Assembly (NCBI GenBank): GCA_029027825.1
Contig: CP093399.1
Coordinates: forward strand, 2,852,001-2,916,000
Length of the DNA: 64,000 nt
Direction of reading: 5' to 3'
DNA from: Rs1 sp029027825
GTDB lineage: Bacteria; Pseudomonadota; Gammaproteobacteria; Pseudomonadales; Balneatricaceae
The notes beneath the pieces are model-generated. The model searched no databases. It was not told where the DNA came from and worked only from the letters and a program-made list of their open reading frames with translations. Below are positions 35,553 through 43,995 of this stretch, piece after piece. A program made the position numbers and the translations under genes. Each line of letters opens with the position of its first letter. Position 1 is the first letter of the stretch.

Positions 35553-35670
35553 AATCGACTTTCACATGTATAAAAATCGACACGGGCAATATACGTGCTT
35601 TTTTGCGCTTTTGCAAAGGAAGCTCAAAAGCAGCCACCATCGTCGGCGATGGACACAATCTACAGGCATA

Positions 35671-35708
35671 AAAAAGCACCACAAAGTCGAAACTAAGCAG
35701 TGCTTTTT
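35671..35708 (-). terminator. Intrinsic terminator after rplI (bidirectional)
   Basis: AAAAAGCAC (35671-35679) and GTGCTTTTT (35700-35708) form a nine-pair stem with T runs on either strand. It lies 32 bases after the rplI stop and separates the ribosomal operon from the riboswitch-ribH2 unit. Confidence 0.8.
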
Positions 35709-35740
35709 AGCGCTCTGAAAATGTCTGCTAAAGGGCTTTA

Positions 35741-36193
35741 TTAAAGCTCTACACCAGTAACATTAACAGTGATCACAGCATTAACTTCGCTGTGCAAATG
35801 TAAAGTAATTTCGAACTCGCCAGTATGACGCAAAGCGCCCTCTGGAAGACGTACTTCACTTTTGTCTATATCTTTGCCAGCAGCAACTAGTGCATCGGCA
35901 ATATCACGTGTACCGATTGATCCGAACAACTTACCTTCTTCACCAGCTTTTGAGCCGATTTCTAAAGTAAAGTCTTCCAGAGTAGCAGCACGTGTTTGCG
36001 CAACTTCTAACTTCTCAGCTGCAACTTTTTCTAGCTCAGCACGACGCTCTTCAAATTTTGCAACGTTTGCTTTTGTAGCAGACACTGCCTTTCCTTGAGG
36101 AACTAAATAGTTACGACCAAAACCTGACTTAACAGTAACTTTGTCGCCTAGTGCGCCAAGTTTACCAATTTTTTCGAGTAGAATAACTTCCAT
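35741..36193 (-). CDS. rplI: Ribosomal protein L9
   Basis: L9 binds 23S rRNA at the base of the L1 stalk. The 150-residue protein has the L9 signature (MEVILLEKIGKLGALGDKVTVK, GFGRNYLVPQGKA), a long connecting helix (~42-75) and a C-terminal domain with GKLFGSIGTRDIADAL. It is the last gene of the rpsF operon. Confidence 0.97.
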   Translation of the reverse strand: MEVILLEKIGKLGALGDKVTVKSGFGRNYLVPQGKAVSATKANVAKFEERRAELEKVAAEKLEVAQTRAATLEDFTLEIGSKAGEEGKLFGSIGTRDIADALVAAGKDIDKSEVRLPEGALRHTGEFEITLHLHSEVNAVITVNVTGVEL

Positions 36194-36236
36194 CTCGTAA
36201 ACCTCTTTTGTTCTGCGATTTTAACTATCGCAGTAC

Positions 36237-37088
36237 TTATTGACTAGCTGGAATTCTATTGCGAATATCCACAAAAGTGTCAATCGCGGCAATAAAAACC
36301 AACATCGTAATCACATAGGGCCCTAGTAAAATGGTAGCAATATATAATGCTACTAACCAAGACCTACCTAAACTTCGTTTCGCTACACTGCCATGGGCCA
36401 ATGCAAATCCTGCTATTACTAGTGGTGTTACCATTACCGGTATCCATCTAATAAATTCCCCGCCGCTACTTTTAGCGATGATGATTATCGCCAAGAGCGA
36501 TAATGCAAACCAGGGAGAAAACCGTAACCGATGAAACTCTTGCTGTAAACCACCTGGATTATACAACCTAGATTGCCACCAGCGAGCTAACAGTAAGCTT
36601 GAAAACATCATCGCAAAATGCAGGGTATCAAATACCCCTAACGTTGCCTGTAGCAACCATTGCGACTCCGCGGACAAATATTCACTTGTCTTAGGTGATG
36701 TCTGCATCATCATCTGTTGTACGCCTTGCACAAGCTGTGCTAATACATCGCCATTGAAATGCTGCTGTATTAAACCTGCAAATACAGTTAGCAACAACGC
36801 GGCTTGTATGACTCGCTGCCAAGACACGGTACTTCTCAGAACTATTGCCAGAGCATAACTACCTACAATCACAATTATAGGTGTGAAATCTCCCTGACGA
36901 GACCACATTATAGCCGGAATCAACGCCCAAACTATAACTAGCCCTCCCTTAGCGACTCCCTTGCGAAGAGTAACTAAGCACACTGCTGCTGCACTTATCC
37001 AGAACAACAGTGGTAGCAAGGCGGCTATAACCGCCACAACTATCGCCTGTGTACGACCTTTTAGTATAAATTCTGCAAGGGCTTGCAT
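36237..37088 (-). CDS. DUF2232 (YybS-like) membrane protein
   Basis: The 283-residue protein has about eight hydrophobic membrane segments and matches the DUF2232 proteins encoded between rpsR and rplI in many gammaproteobacteria. No function is established for the family. It lies 13 bases after rpsR and 43 bases before rplI, so it is expressed with the ribosomal genes. No catalytic motif is visible. Confidence 0.88.
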   Translation of the reverse strand: MQALAEFILKGRTQAIVVAVIAALLPLLFWISAAAVCLVTLRKGVAKGGLVIVWALIPAIMWSRQGDFTPIIVIVGSYALAIVLRSTVSWQRVIQAALLLTVFAGLIQQHFNGDVLAQLVQGVQQMMMQTSPKTSEYLSAESQWLLQATLGVFDTLHFAMMFSSLLLARWWQSRLYNPGGLQQEFHRLRFSPWFALSLLAIIIIAKSSGGEFIRWIPVMVTPLVIAGFALAHGSVAKRSLGRSWLVALYIATILLGPYVITMLVFIAAIDTFVDIRNRIPASQ

Positions 37089-37101
37089 ATCGTAGTCCTA
37101 A

Positions 37102-37329
37102 TTACTGGTGATTGTCAGTATAAGGCAATAGCGCAATAAAACGAGCGCGCTTGATAGCAGTTGCCAGCTGACGCTGGTAACGAGCTTTAGTGCCGGTAAT
37201 ACGACTTGGTACAATCTTACCAGTCTCTGTTACGTATCCTTTCAACGTATCCAGATCTTTGTAATCTATCTCAGTTACACCTTCAGCAGTGAAACGGCAA
37301 AACTTACGACGACGGAAAAAACGAGCCAT
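37102..37329 (-). CDS. rpsR: Ribosomal protein S18
   Basis: S18 pairs with S6 on the 30S platform. The 75-residue protein contains ARFFRRRKFCRFTAEGV, YKDLDTLKGYVTETGKIVPSRITGT and RQLATAIKRARFIALLPY, all invariant family segments. It is 28 bases after rpsF. Confidence 0.98.
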   Translation of the reverse strand: MARFFRRRKFCRFTAEGVTEIDYKDLDTLKGYVTETGKIVPSRITGTKARYQRQLATAIKRARFIALLPYTDNHQ

Positions 37330-37357
37330 CTTATATCTCCTTTGAACTTGGGTTCAA

Positions 37358-37792
37358 TTACTCTGCAGTTGCAGCTTCAGTAGCTTTAGCAGGCGCAGCA
37401 ACAGTTTCTTCTGTCTTAGCAGCTTCAGGCTTAGGACGAGTATCTTCACGACGTGGACGACGCTCTTCACGTGCTTCTGCAGCTTTAATTGGAGATACAT
37501 CTGTAATCGCAGCTTTACGACGAATTACCATGTTGCGTAAAACCGCATCATTGTAACGGAACATGTTATCTAGCTCATCCAGAGTTTCCTGGTTGCACTC
37601 GATGTTCATCAAGATATAGTGTGCTTTGTGTGCATTGTTGATTGGGTAAGCCAATTGACGACGGCCCCAGTCTTCCATGCGGTGAACAGTACCTTCAGCA
37701 GTAGTGATAACGTTAGTATAACGTTCAACCATACCTGATACTTGTTCGCTTTGGTTCGGATGAACCATAAAAACGATTTCGTAATGACGCAT
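37358..37792 (-). CDS. rpsF: Ribosomal protein S6
   Basis: S6 binds S18 and 16S rRNA. The 144-residue protein shows MRHYEIVFMVHPNQSEQV, EDWGRRQLAYPI and the strand AHYILMNIEC. A long acidic/Ala-rich tail (~105-144) follows the folded domain, as in gammaproteobacterial S6 proteins that can be glutamylated, although this tail ends TAE rather than in a Glu run. GTAGGGAG is a good binding site. It is the first gene of its operon. Confidence 0.97.
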   Translation of the reverse strand: MRHYEIVFMVHPNQSEQVSGMVERYTNVITTAEGTVHRMEDWGRRQLAYPINNAHKAHYILMNIECNQETLDELDNMFRYNDAVLRNMVIRRKAAITDVSPIKAAEAREERRPRREDTRPKPEAAKTEETVAAPAKATEAATAE

Positions 37793-37860
37793 TGTAGCTC
37801 CCTACGGGTTAAAAAGCCTTTAATCAAAATGATTTAAAAGCAAGGAGGTTAATATTGACA

Positions 37861-37892
37861 CTCTTTTTAGGACAAAATATCTCTAAAAAGAG
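37861..37892 (-). promoter_or_regulatory. Leader hairpin of the rpsF operon
   Basis: CTCTTTTTAG (37861-37870) and CTAAAAAGAG (37883-37892) form a perfect ten-pair stem with a 12-base loop, just downstream of the predicted start site. S6-S18 complexes are known to bind leaders of this operon in other bacteria, but I cannot match the known motif here. The hairpin could be regulatory or merely stabilising. Confidence 0.55.
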
Positions 37893-37898
37893 CGCGGC

Positions 37899-37927
37899 AT
37901 TATAGCGCTTTTATCTTGCTAGCACAA
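37899..37927 (-). promoter_or_regulatory. Sigma-70 promoter of the rpsF-rpsR-DUF2232-rplI operon
   Basis: On the minus strand TTGTGC (37922-37927) and a perfect TATAAT (37899-37904) are 17 bases apart. Transcription would begin near 37892, giving a ~100-base leader before rpsF. Confidence 0.8.
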
Positions 37928-38016
37928 CCAGCTGTTTCTATGATTCTGATATTTTATTGAGTGCATCTTTAACATGCTTGTTCTGATGCGCTTGAAACCA
38001 GAGGCCATCTGCTCAG

Positions 38017-40242
38017 CTATGCTTTAAGCAAACGCAGACCATTAGCCACCACCAGCAAACTTGCACCAACATCTGCAAATACCGCCATCCACATATCCCC
38101 AAAACCGGCAATAGTGATAGTCAAGAACAACACCTTTATCCCTATCGCAAAACAAATATTTTGCACTAAGATCCGATGAACCTTAGAAGATAGCCTGATA
38201 AACTCGGGAATTTTTCGCAAGTCATCATCCATTAAAGCTATATCTGCAGTTTCAATCGCAGTATCAGCACCTAGAACACCCATAGCAAAGCCCAGATCAG
38301 CTCTGGCTATGGCTGGCGCATCGTTAATCCCATCCCCAACCATCGCCACCACAGCATTTTGCTGTAAGCTTTCAATTTTTTGTAATTTCTGTTCAGGAAG
38401 TAGCTCGCCGATAGCTTGATCGATACCGACTTGCTCTGCAATCACTTTGGCAGTGTGTTGATTATCCCCTGATAGCATCACCGTTTTTACATGCAGTTGA
38501 TGCAGTTCTTTAATTGCTTGTGCGCTGTGTTCTTTGACCTGATCAGCAACGGCGAACAGCGCCAGCACTTGATTATTACTCATCAACAGATTGAGGGTTT
38601 TACCTTGCTGTGCGTATTGGGCTAATAGTATTTTGTGCTCGTCGGTCAATAGCCCCAACTGTTCCCCAAGCCTAGTATTGCCTAGATAATATTTAACATT
38701 TTCAATCTCACCCTCAATACCGAACCCAAGTAACGCTGTAAAATTCTGTACCGGCAATCCCTGCACATTTTTATCTAGGAAATATTGAGAAACAGCATTA
38801 GAAACTGGATGATCAGACTCACTAGCTAGACTTAGCGCAAGCGGGATTAAATCCTCTATTACCTGCCCACTTGAGCTGGTACTGGGCATCGCTAGATAAT
38901 CTGTCAACACTGGTTTTCCCTGGGTGATGGTCCCGGTTTTGTCCAATGCCAGCCATTGTATGTGCCTCCCCTGCTCTAAATGCACCCCACCTTTAATCAA
39001 TATCCCACGCCGCGCCGCTGCTGTTAGGCCACTGACGATAGTCACCGGTGTCGAGATAACTAAAGCGCAAGGGCAGGCGATGACCAATAGCACTAATGCT
39101 TTGTAAATCCACTGCTGCCAGTCCCCTGAAAGAAGCACTGGCGGAATGACTGCCACGCAAACAGCAATTGCAAACACCACTGGGGTGTAGACACTCGCAA
39201 ACTTATCGATAAACCGCTGAATAGGCGCTTTATCACTTTGGGCTTGTTCGACAACTCTAATGATAGCCGCCAACGTGGTATCTTTATCAATCGCTGTCAC
39301 CGAAAATTCAAAGGCAGTTGTCCCGTTAATGGTACCTGCATACACGGAATTGCCTACGCTCTTGTCAACCACAATACTTTCACCGGTGATCGGGGCTTGA
39401 TCAATATTTGCCGAACCTTGGCTAATTACACCGTCTAAGCTAATCCGCTCTCCAGGTTTTACTTTTACGATCATCCCGGCTTTTACTTGGTTGGTCGCTA
39501 TTTGTTGCCAACTGCCATCTTTCTGTAACACTGTGCTAACCGCAGGTGTCAGCTCCAGTAATCCTTTAATTGCGCTGCCGGCTTTGTGTAGCGAATTTTG
39601 CTCAATCACTTCCGCAAGACTAAACAGCACCATCACCATTGCCGCTTCCGGCCACTGACCTATAACAAAAGCGCCAGTGACTGCAATACTCATCAAGGCA
39701 TTGATATTTAGCTCAAAATTTATAATTGATAGCCAACCTTTTTTATAAGTATTAATCCCGCAACACAGCACCGCGCTAAAAGCTAATAACATGGACAGCC
39801 AATCGGGCAGCCCAGCTATCCAACCGACCGCTTCACTCGCAAAAGCGATCAGCGCAGCGCCAATCAACCATATATAGTTTCTTTTGGCTCCCTTATCATT
39901 AGCGGAATCTGCGCTAAAATTTAGTTGCGGACTGTAGCCTAAGGATTCTATCGCCTTGATAATCTGCTCTATATCCGCATCTTTGTGCACCACGGTTAGC
40001 ACTCGATTTAATAACTTAAACTCTAGCGCTATCACCCCAGGTAGCTTATCCAACTTTGCACGGATTAGACGCTCTTCTGTTGGGCAATCCATCTGCATAA
40101 TTTTGATGTCAATTCTAGTACCTGGCAAGCTACTCACTGTTGATTCTACTGACGGCTGCTGTATTTGATGTCCGCCGCAACATTTAACTTGCTCAGTCTT
40201 ATCATCTGGCGCAGCTTGACTAAATTTTTTAACTAAACGCAT
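38017..40242 (-). CDS. Heavy-metal P1B-type ATPase (Zn/Cd/Pb exporter)
   Basis: This pump exports soft divalent metals across the inner membrane. The 741-residue protein has an N-terminal metal-binding domain with MQMDCPTEERLIR (~49-61, the CxxEE-type site of ZntA/CadA relatives) and a second Cys pair, CCGGH, at ~21. The transmembrane metal site is C390-P-C392 in CPCALVISTPV. The phosphorylation site is D434 in DKTGTIT, and the GDGINDAPAIARADLGFAMG hinge is intact. It is divergent from a MerR/CadR regulator and has the matching promoter. The CPC motif and regulator argue for Zn/Cd/Pb rather than copper. Confidence 0.93.
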   Translation of the reverse strand: MRLVKKFSQAAPDDKTEQVKCCGGHQIQQPSVESTVSSLPGTRIDIKIMQMDCPTEERLIRAKLDKLPGVIALEFKLLNRVLTVVHKDADIEQIIKAIESLGYSPQLNFSADSANDKGAKRNYIWLIGAALIAFASEAVGWIAGLPDWLSMLLAFSAVLCCGINTYKKGWLSIINFELNINALMSIAVTGAFVIGQWPEAAMVMVLFSLAEVIEQNSLHKAGSAIKGLLELTPAVSTVLQKDGSWQQIATNQVKAGMIVKVKPGERISLDGVISQGSANIDQAPITGESIVVDKSVGNSVYAGTINGTTAFEFSVTAIDKDTTLAAIIRVVEQAQSDKAPIQRFIDKFASVYTPVVFAIAVCVAVIPPVLLSGDWQQWIYKALVLLVIACPCALVISTPVTIVSGLTAAARRGILIKGGVHLEQGRHIQWLALDKTGTITQGKPVLTDYLAMPSTSSSGQVIEDLIPLALSLASESDHPVSNAVSQYFLDKNVQGLPVQNFTALLGFGIEGEIENVKYYLGNTRLGEQLGLLTDEHKILLAQYAQQGKTLNLLMSNNQVLALFAVADQVKEHSAQAIKELHQLHVKTVMLSGDNQHTAKVIAEQVGIDQAIGELLPEQKLQKIESLQQNAVVAMVGDGINDAPAIARADLGFAMGVLGADTAIETADIALMDDDLRKIPEFIRLSSKVHRILVQNICFAIGIKVLFLTITIAGFGDMWMAVFADVGASLLVVANGLRLLKA

Positions 40243-40380
40243 AATTTTTTCTCGGTGAGTAGGTAATCAGTTAGTTTTAGTCCGCGGATACTTGCCTACT
40301 GCATTGCACAATGCCAAGCAACAAACTTATCGAAAGATAAAAACCAATTAGTAATTTTGCTAAATATTTTGTATGCTCAG

Positions 40381-40411
40381 ATTAAACACCCTGAAGCCAC
40401 TACAGGGTCAA
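40381..40411 (-). promoter_or_regulatory. MerR-type promoter and operator of the metal ATPase gene
   Basis: On the minus strand -35 TTGACC (40406-40411) and -10 TTTAAT (40381-40386) are separated by 19 bases, the stretched spacing that MerR-family activators correct by twisting DNA. The spacer and -35 hold a dyad at 40388-40408 (ACCCTGAAG ... CTACAGGGT, 8 of 9 matched), close to known cadA/pbrA operators. It also abuts the ribosome binding site of the regulator gene, so the same site can repress that gene. Confidence 0.88.
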
Positions 40412-40421
40412 GGAGTGAATG

Positions 40422-40871
40422 ATGAAAATTGGTGAACTTGCTAAAAAATTTAACTGTACTGTGGAAACAATTCGATACTATGAAAAAAATGGCTTGATCC
40501 CTGCCAGCGCTAGAGATAGCGTCAATAATTACCGTCACTACCAACAGCGCCACATCGATCAACTGACGTTCGTCAGACATTGTCGGGCACTAGCCATGAG
40601 CCATGCGGAAATACTAGAGTTATTAAAAGCACGTCGGGACCCCTGCGCAAACTGCCATTCTATCGATCAAATAATCGACGAGCACTTACAGCACGTCAGT
40701 GTCAGGATTGCCGAATTACAATTACTTGAAGATCAGTTACACACACTGCGCCAACAATGCAAAACACCCGGCAGCCATAAAGATTGCGGCATTATTCAGG
40801 ATTTAGATCGACCACTGGAAAAAACAGTCCGTGCTGAGCAAGATATATCGCACGTCTCAGGCAGTCATTAA
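40422..40871 (+). CDS. cadR: MerR-family metal regulator (CadR/PbrR type)
   Basis: The 149-residue protein has the MerR winged HTH (MKIGELAKKFNCTVETIRYYEKNGLI), a dimerisation helix and a C-terminal metal-binding loop (CKTPGSHKDCGIIQDL). A cysteine pair (CANC) near ~76 and a His-ending tail resemble CadR/PbrR. I prefer ATG 40422 because AAGGAG (40410-40415) is six bases away; ATG 40419 is only three. It should activate the divergent ATPase gene in the presence of Cd, Pb or Zn. Confidence 0.9.
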   Translation: MKIGELAKKFNCTVETIRYYEKNGLIPASARDSVNNYRHYQQRHIDQLTFVRHCRALAMSHAEILELLKARRDPCANCHSIDQIIDEHLQHVSVRIAELQLLEDQLHTLRQQCKTPGSHKDCGIIQDLDRPLEKTVRAEQDISHVSGSH

Positions 40872-40987
40872 TCACTAAGTGGGGCTTAAATTTTGAGTTA
40901 AGCCGATTGTTCATCACATTTATTCACAGGCTTTAATTTTTTGCTGCTGTGTATAGCTATTTAAGTAGCTACAGATAGTTTATGATG

Positions 40988-41001
40988 CGCTATCGATAGC
41001 G
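40988..41001. promoter_or_regulatory. 14-bp perfect palindrome upstream of the Lrp-type gene
   Basis: CGCTATCGATAGCG is a perfect palindrome 70 bases before the Lrp-family start. It could be an operator for that autoregulated gene. There is no second copy nearby to support this. Confidence 0.35.
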
Positions 41002-41070
41002 ATCGACTTTAAATTTTCACACGATTGCCCACCAGCCCTGTGACAACCTTTTACTACGATTCTTTTAATT

Positions 41071-41562
41071 ATGAAAACCACGACAGACACCGAAAATATC
41101 AAGCTCACAGAGAAAGACCAGCTATTAATTGAGCTACTAAAAACCAACGCAAGAGAATCCAACGCTTCCCTAGCTCGTAAAATTGGCGTTTCTAGAGCCA
41201 CCGTTCAAGAGCGTATCAACCGTTTAGAGAAAGCGGAGATAATCCAAGGTTACACCGTTAAAATCAACCATGAAAAACTGCACAAGAATTTTAAGGCGAT
41301 TGTGATGGTCCTCGCAGAAAACAAAGCATTTAAGGAAACATTTATAGCCTTAGAAAAAATGCCTTATATTCAAACCGTACATTCACTCAGTGGTGAGTGG
41401 GATTGGTCAATGTTTGTCTCTGCCCCAAGCTTCGACGATTTTCAACAGTGCATCACCGATATCAATAAACTGGCGGGCGTTAAGTCGACGGTTTCACATA
41501 TCATTATGAAAACCAGACTAGATAGAAAAAGAGATATTTTAGTGGGATATGAAGATAGATAG
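41071..41562 (+). CDS. Lrp/AsnC-family regulator
   Basis: The 163-residue protein has an N-terminal HTH (DQLLIELLKTNARESNASLA, then IGVSRATVQERINRLEKAEII) and a C-terminal RAM/ligand domain (residues ~75-150; VHSLSGEWDWSMFV). Family members sense amino acids and form octamers. No linked transport or catabolic operon is directly adjacent, so the target is unknown. The stop codon lies inside a GATA tandem run (41554-41570). Confidence 0.9.
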   Translation: MKTTTDTENIKLTEKDQLLIELLKTNARESNASLARKIGVSRATVQERINRLEKAEIIQGYTVKINHEKLHKNFKAIVMVLAENKAFKETFIALEKMPYIQTVHSLSGEWDWSMFVSAPSFDDFQQCITDINKLAGVKSTVSHIIMKTRLDRKRDILVGYEDR

Positions 41563-41565
41563 ATA

Positions 41566-41596
41566 GATAGCCCTAATGCATTGCATTGGGACTATC
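41566..41596. terminator. Convergent hairpin between the Lrp gene and adhC
   Basis: GATAG-CCC-AATGCA pairs with TGCATT-GGG-CTATC with two single-base bulges. It lies between the two convergent stops. The T runs are weak on both sides, so it may act as a bidirectional terminator of modest strength. (GATA)4 precedes it. Confidence 0.5.
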
Positions 41597-41608
41597 TAGC
41601 AGATTTAT

Positions 41609-42742
41609 TTACTTGTCAAAGTGAATCACTGTGCGAATACTTTTCCCCTCATGCATAAGATTGAAAGCCTCGTTGATACCCTCTAAGCCCATGGTATGAG
41701 TGATAAAATGATCCAGTTTAAATTCTCCTTTCAGATAGCGCTCCACATATTCTGGCAATTCAGAGCGGCCTTTAACACCACCGAAAGCAGTTCCACGCCA
41801 TACTCGCCCGGTCACTAATTGAAAAGGTCTGGTAGATATTTCTTGTCCGGCCCCGGCAACACCGATGATCACAGATTCTCCCCAGCCTTTATGGCAGCAC
41901 TCTAGCGCTGAGCGCATGGTGTTTACATTGCCAATGCATTCAAAGGAAAAATCGACACCACCGTCGGTCAACTGCACAATCACATCTTGAATAGGCTTAT
42001 CGTAATCTTTCGGATTGATACAATCTGTAGCACCGAGCTGCTTAGCTAGCTCAAATTTAGACTCATTAATATCGATCGCGATAATCCGCCCAGCTTTAGC
42101 CATTTGTGCACCAATCACTGCCGACAAACCAATTCCGCCTAAACCGAAGATCGCAACTGTATCACCAGGTTGTACTTTTGCGGTATTTACCACCGCTCCC
42201 ATACCTGTAGTCACACCACAACCTAGCAGGCAGACTTCTTCTAAAGGCGCCTCTGGATTGATTTTCGCCAGTGAAATTTCTGGTAACACGGTATATTCAG
42301 AAAAGGTCGAGCAGCCCATGTAGTGAAAAATTGGTTGACCATTTTTTGAAAATCGACTAGTGCCATCTGGCATTAAGCCTTTGCCTTGTGTCTCGCGAAT
42401 TTTTTGACACAAATTGGTTTTACCCGACTTACAAAATTTACACTCACCACATTCAGGGGTATACAGCGGAATAACATGATCGCCGACCGCCACACTAGTA
42501 ACGCCTTCGCCAATAGACTCGACAATCCCACCGCCTTCGTGACCTAACACCACCGGAAAGATCCCCTCTGGATCATCACCTGATAAAGTAAATGCATCGG
42601 TATGACAGACACCAGAGGCAATAATTTTTACTCGCACTTCACCCGCTTGAGGTGGCATCACATCAATTTCTTCAATGCTTAAAGGCTGGCCCGCTGCCCA
42701 AGCTACTGCCGCTTTAGATTTTATCGTTGTTGCGCCCATCAT
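41609..42742 (-). CDS. adhC: S-(hydroxymethyl)glutathione dehydrogenase / class III alcohol dehydrogenase
   Basis: The enzyme oxidises the glutathione adduct of formaldehyde with NAD and can reduce S-nitrosoglutathione. The 377-residue protein shows the catalytic zinc region GVCHTDAFTLSG and GHEGGGIV, and the structural zinc cysteines in CGECKFCKSGKTNLC. The NAD-binding segment is GLGGIGLSAVIGAQ, and the class III hallmarks continue to GKSIRTVIHF. No frmR or fghA is adjacent. It is convergent with the Lrp gene. Confidence 0.95.
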   Translation of the reverse strand: MMGATTIKSKAAVAWAAGQPLSIEEIDVMPPQAGEVRVKIIASGVCHTDAFTLSGDDPEGIFPVVLGHEGGGIVESIGEGVTSVAVGDHVIPLYTPECGECKFCKSGKTNLCQKIRETQGKGLMPDGTSRFSKNGQPIFHYMGCSTFSEYTVLPEISLAKINPEAPLEEVCLLGCGVTTGMGAVVNTAKVQPGDTVAIFGLGGIGLSAVIGAQMAKAGRIIAIDINESKFELAKQLGATDCINPKDYDKPIQDVIVQLTDGGVDFSFECIGNVNTMRSALECCHKGWGESVIIGVAGAGQEISTRPFQLVTGRVWRGTAFGGVKGRSELPEYVERYLKGEFKLDHFITHTMGLEGINEAFNLMHEGKSIRTVIHFDK

Positions 42743-42885
42743 TATTACCTTTCTTAATCGCTTTATAAGTTTCTAGCATGTATACAGATTTCAGCCGAAA
42801 TGTTCAACCAATAGCTGATGATCAGTGGTACAGTTATATATGTTTTTTTGTCGTAAATATCTATATCCCTTAAGGAAAAATTAAC

Positions 42886-43815
42886 ATGAAAGACTTTGAT
42901 AGGATTGCAGTTTTAGGAGCGGGGACTATAGGGATGAGCTGGGCGGCATTATTTTTAGCCAGTGGTAGACAAGTTACCCTCTATGATCCCGACGTTGATA
43001 TTCAGCGCAAAGTACTGGCGTTTATTAACGATGCACAACCCACTCTAGAGGCTCTTGGCTGGAAAAGCCCAGCTGACACGCAGCGCTTAATATTTGACAA
43101 TAAAGCTGAATCTGCGGTACAAAATGCCCAATTTATTCAGGAGAGTATCCCCGAGCGCCTGACATTGAAGCATCAGCTTTACGCCGCAATAGAACCTCAT
43201 TTAGCGCAGCAGGCGATTGTCGCCACATCCACCTCAGGCTTAGCACTTTCAGCTTTGCAACAAGGCTTCAAAGACCCCGCAAAATTAATATTGGCACACC
43301 CCTTCAATCCTCCACATTTAATTCCTCTGGTGGAGCTGATGGGCAATGATGCGACAAATATGCAACTGCTCACTCAAGCAGAGCATTTTTATCAGAGTAT
43401 TGGCAAGCAAACTATCAGACTCAACAAAGAAATCCCCGGTCATATTGCCAACCGCCTCCAAGCGGCACTATGGAGGGAAAGTATTCACTTATTGAAAGAG
43501 GGAGTTGCTAGCTTAGAAGATATCGATAAAGCGGTCGCTTATGGTCCGGGGTTGCGCTGGGCTGCGCTTGGCCCTAGTTCGCTATTCCATCTAGGTGGTG
43601 GAGACAAAGGTATGGCTGGTTTTTGTGAGCACTTAGCAGTGCCTTTTCAAAGTTGGATGGATGATTTAGGCCAGCCTAAGCTCGATCCAAGCACCATCAA
43701 ATTACTCACCGAAGGTATGGCATCTATCACCGCCAAAACTAGCACCAAAGAGATGCGCACAAAACGCGATAAACTGCTGGTTGAATTTATAAACAGCGTT
43801 CGAGCACTGCAATAA
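42886..43815 (+). CDS. 3-hydroxyacyl-CoA dehydrogenase-family enzyme, carnitine-dehydrogenase/lambda-crystallin-like
   Basis: The 309-residue protein has an N-terminal NAD fold (IAVLGAGTIGMSWAALFLASG), the central QESIPERLTLKHQ, the catalytic region LAHPFNPPHLIPLVEL with its His, and a C-terminal helical domain with VAYGPGLRWAALGP. This layout is that of L-carnitine 3-dehydrogenase and lambda-crystallin/L-gulonate dehydrogenase relatives, which act on free 3-hydroxy acids rather than CoA esters. A BKACE gene, the next enzyme type in carnitine breakdown, lies 21 kb away and not in the same operon, so carnitine use is only a possibility. A LysR regulator follows. Confidence 0.8.
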   Translation: MKDFDRIAVLGAGTIGMSWAALFLASGRQVTLYDPDVDIQRKVLAFINDAQPTLEALGWKSPADTQRLIFDNKAESAVQNAQFIQESIPERLTLKHQLYAAIEPHLAQQAIVATSTSGLALSALQQGFKDPAKLILAHPFNPPHLIPLVELMGNDATNMQLLTQAEHFYQSIGKQTIRLNKEIPGHIANRLQAALWRESIHLLKEGVASLEDIDKAVAYGPGLRWAALGPSSLFHLGGGDKGMAGFCEHLAVPFQSWMDDLGQPKLDPSTIKLLTEGMASITAKTSTKEMRTKRDKLLVEFINSVRALQ

Positions 43816-43995
43816 ATCGCTTCGCTAAAAACCATAGAGGACAGAGTCAGTGAGTGCGACTCAGTCATTTGTTCTTATTTGCCGCTAATCTTCGTTAAAT
43901 CGCGACTATTCGCCGAAAATAACCAAAATATCTGCCTATAATAGCCTCACTCTAGCGACGATCGCTATTCTCGGCCAATTTCCTAGGAGCCTGTT

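Noticed and set aside
35431..35718. Open frame on the plus strand across the riboswitch
   Set aside because: It is antisense to a conserved RNA element and has no protein similarity or binding site.
20902..43815. A carnitine degradation operon (BCCT, thioesterase, BKACE, carnitine-dehydrogenase-like)
   Set aside because: The four genes are spread over 23 kb in different operons and directions, and each family has other roles.
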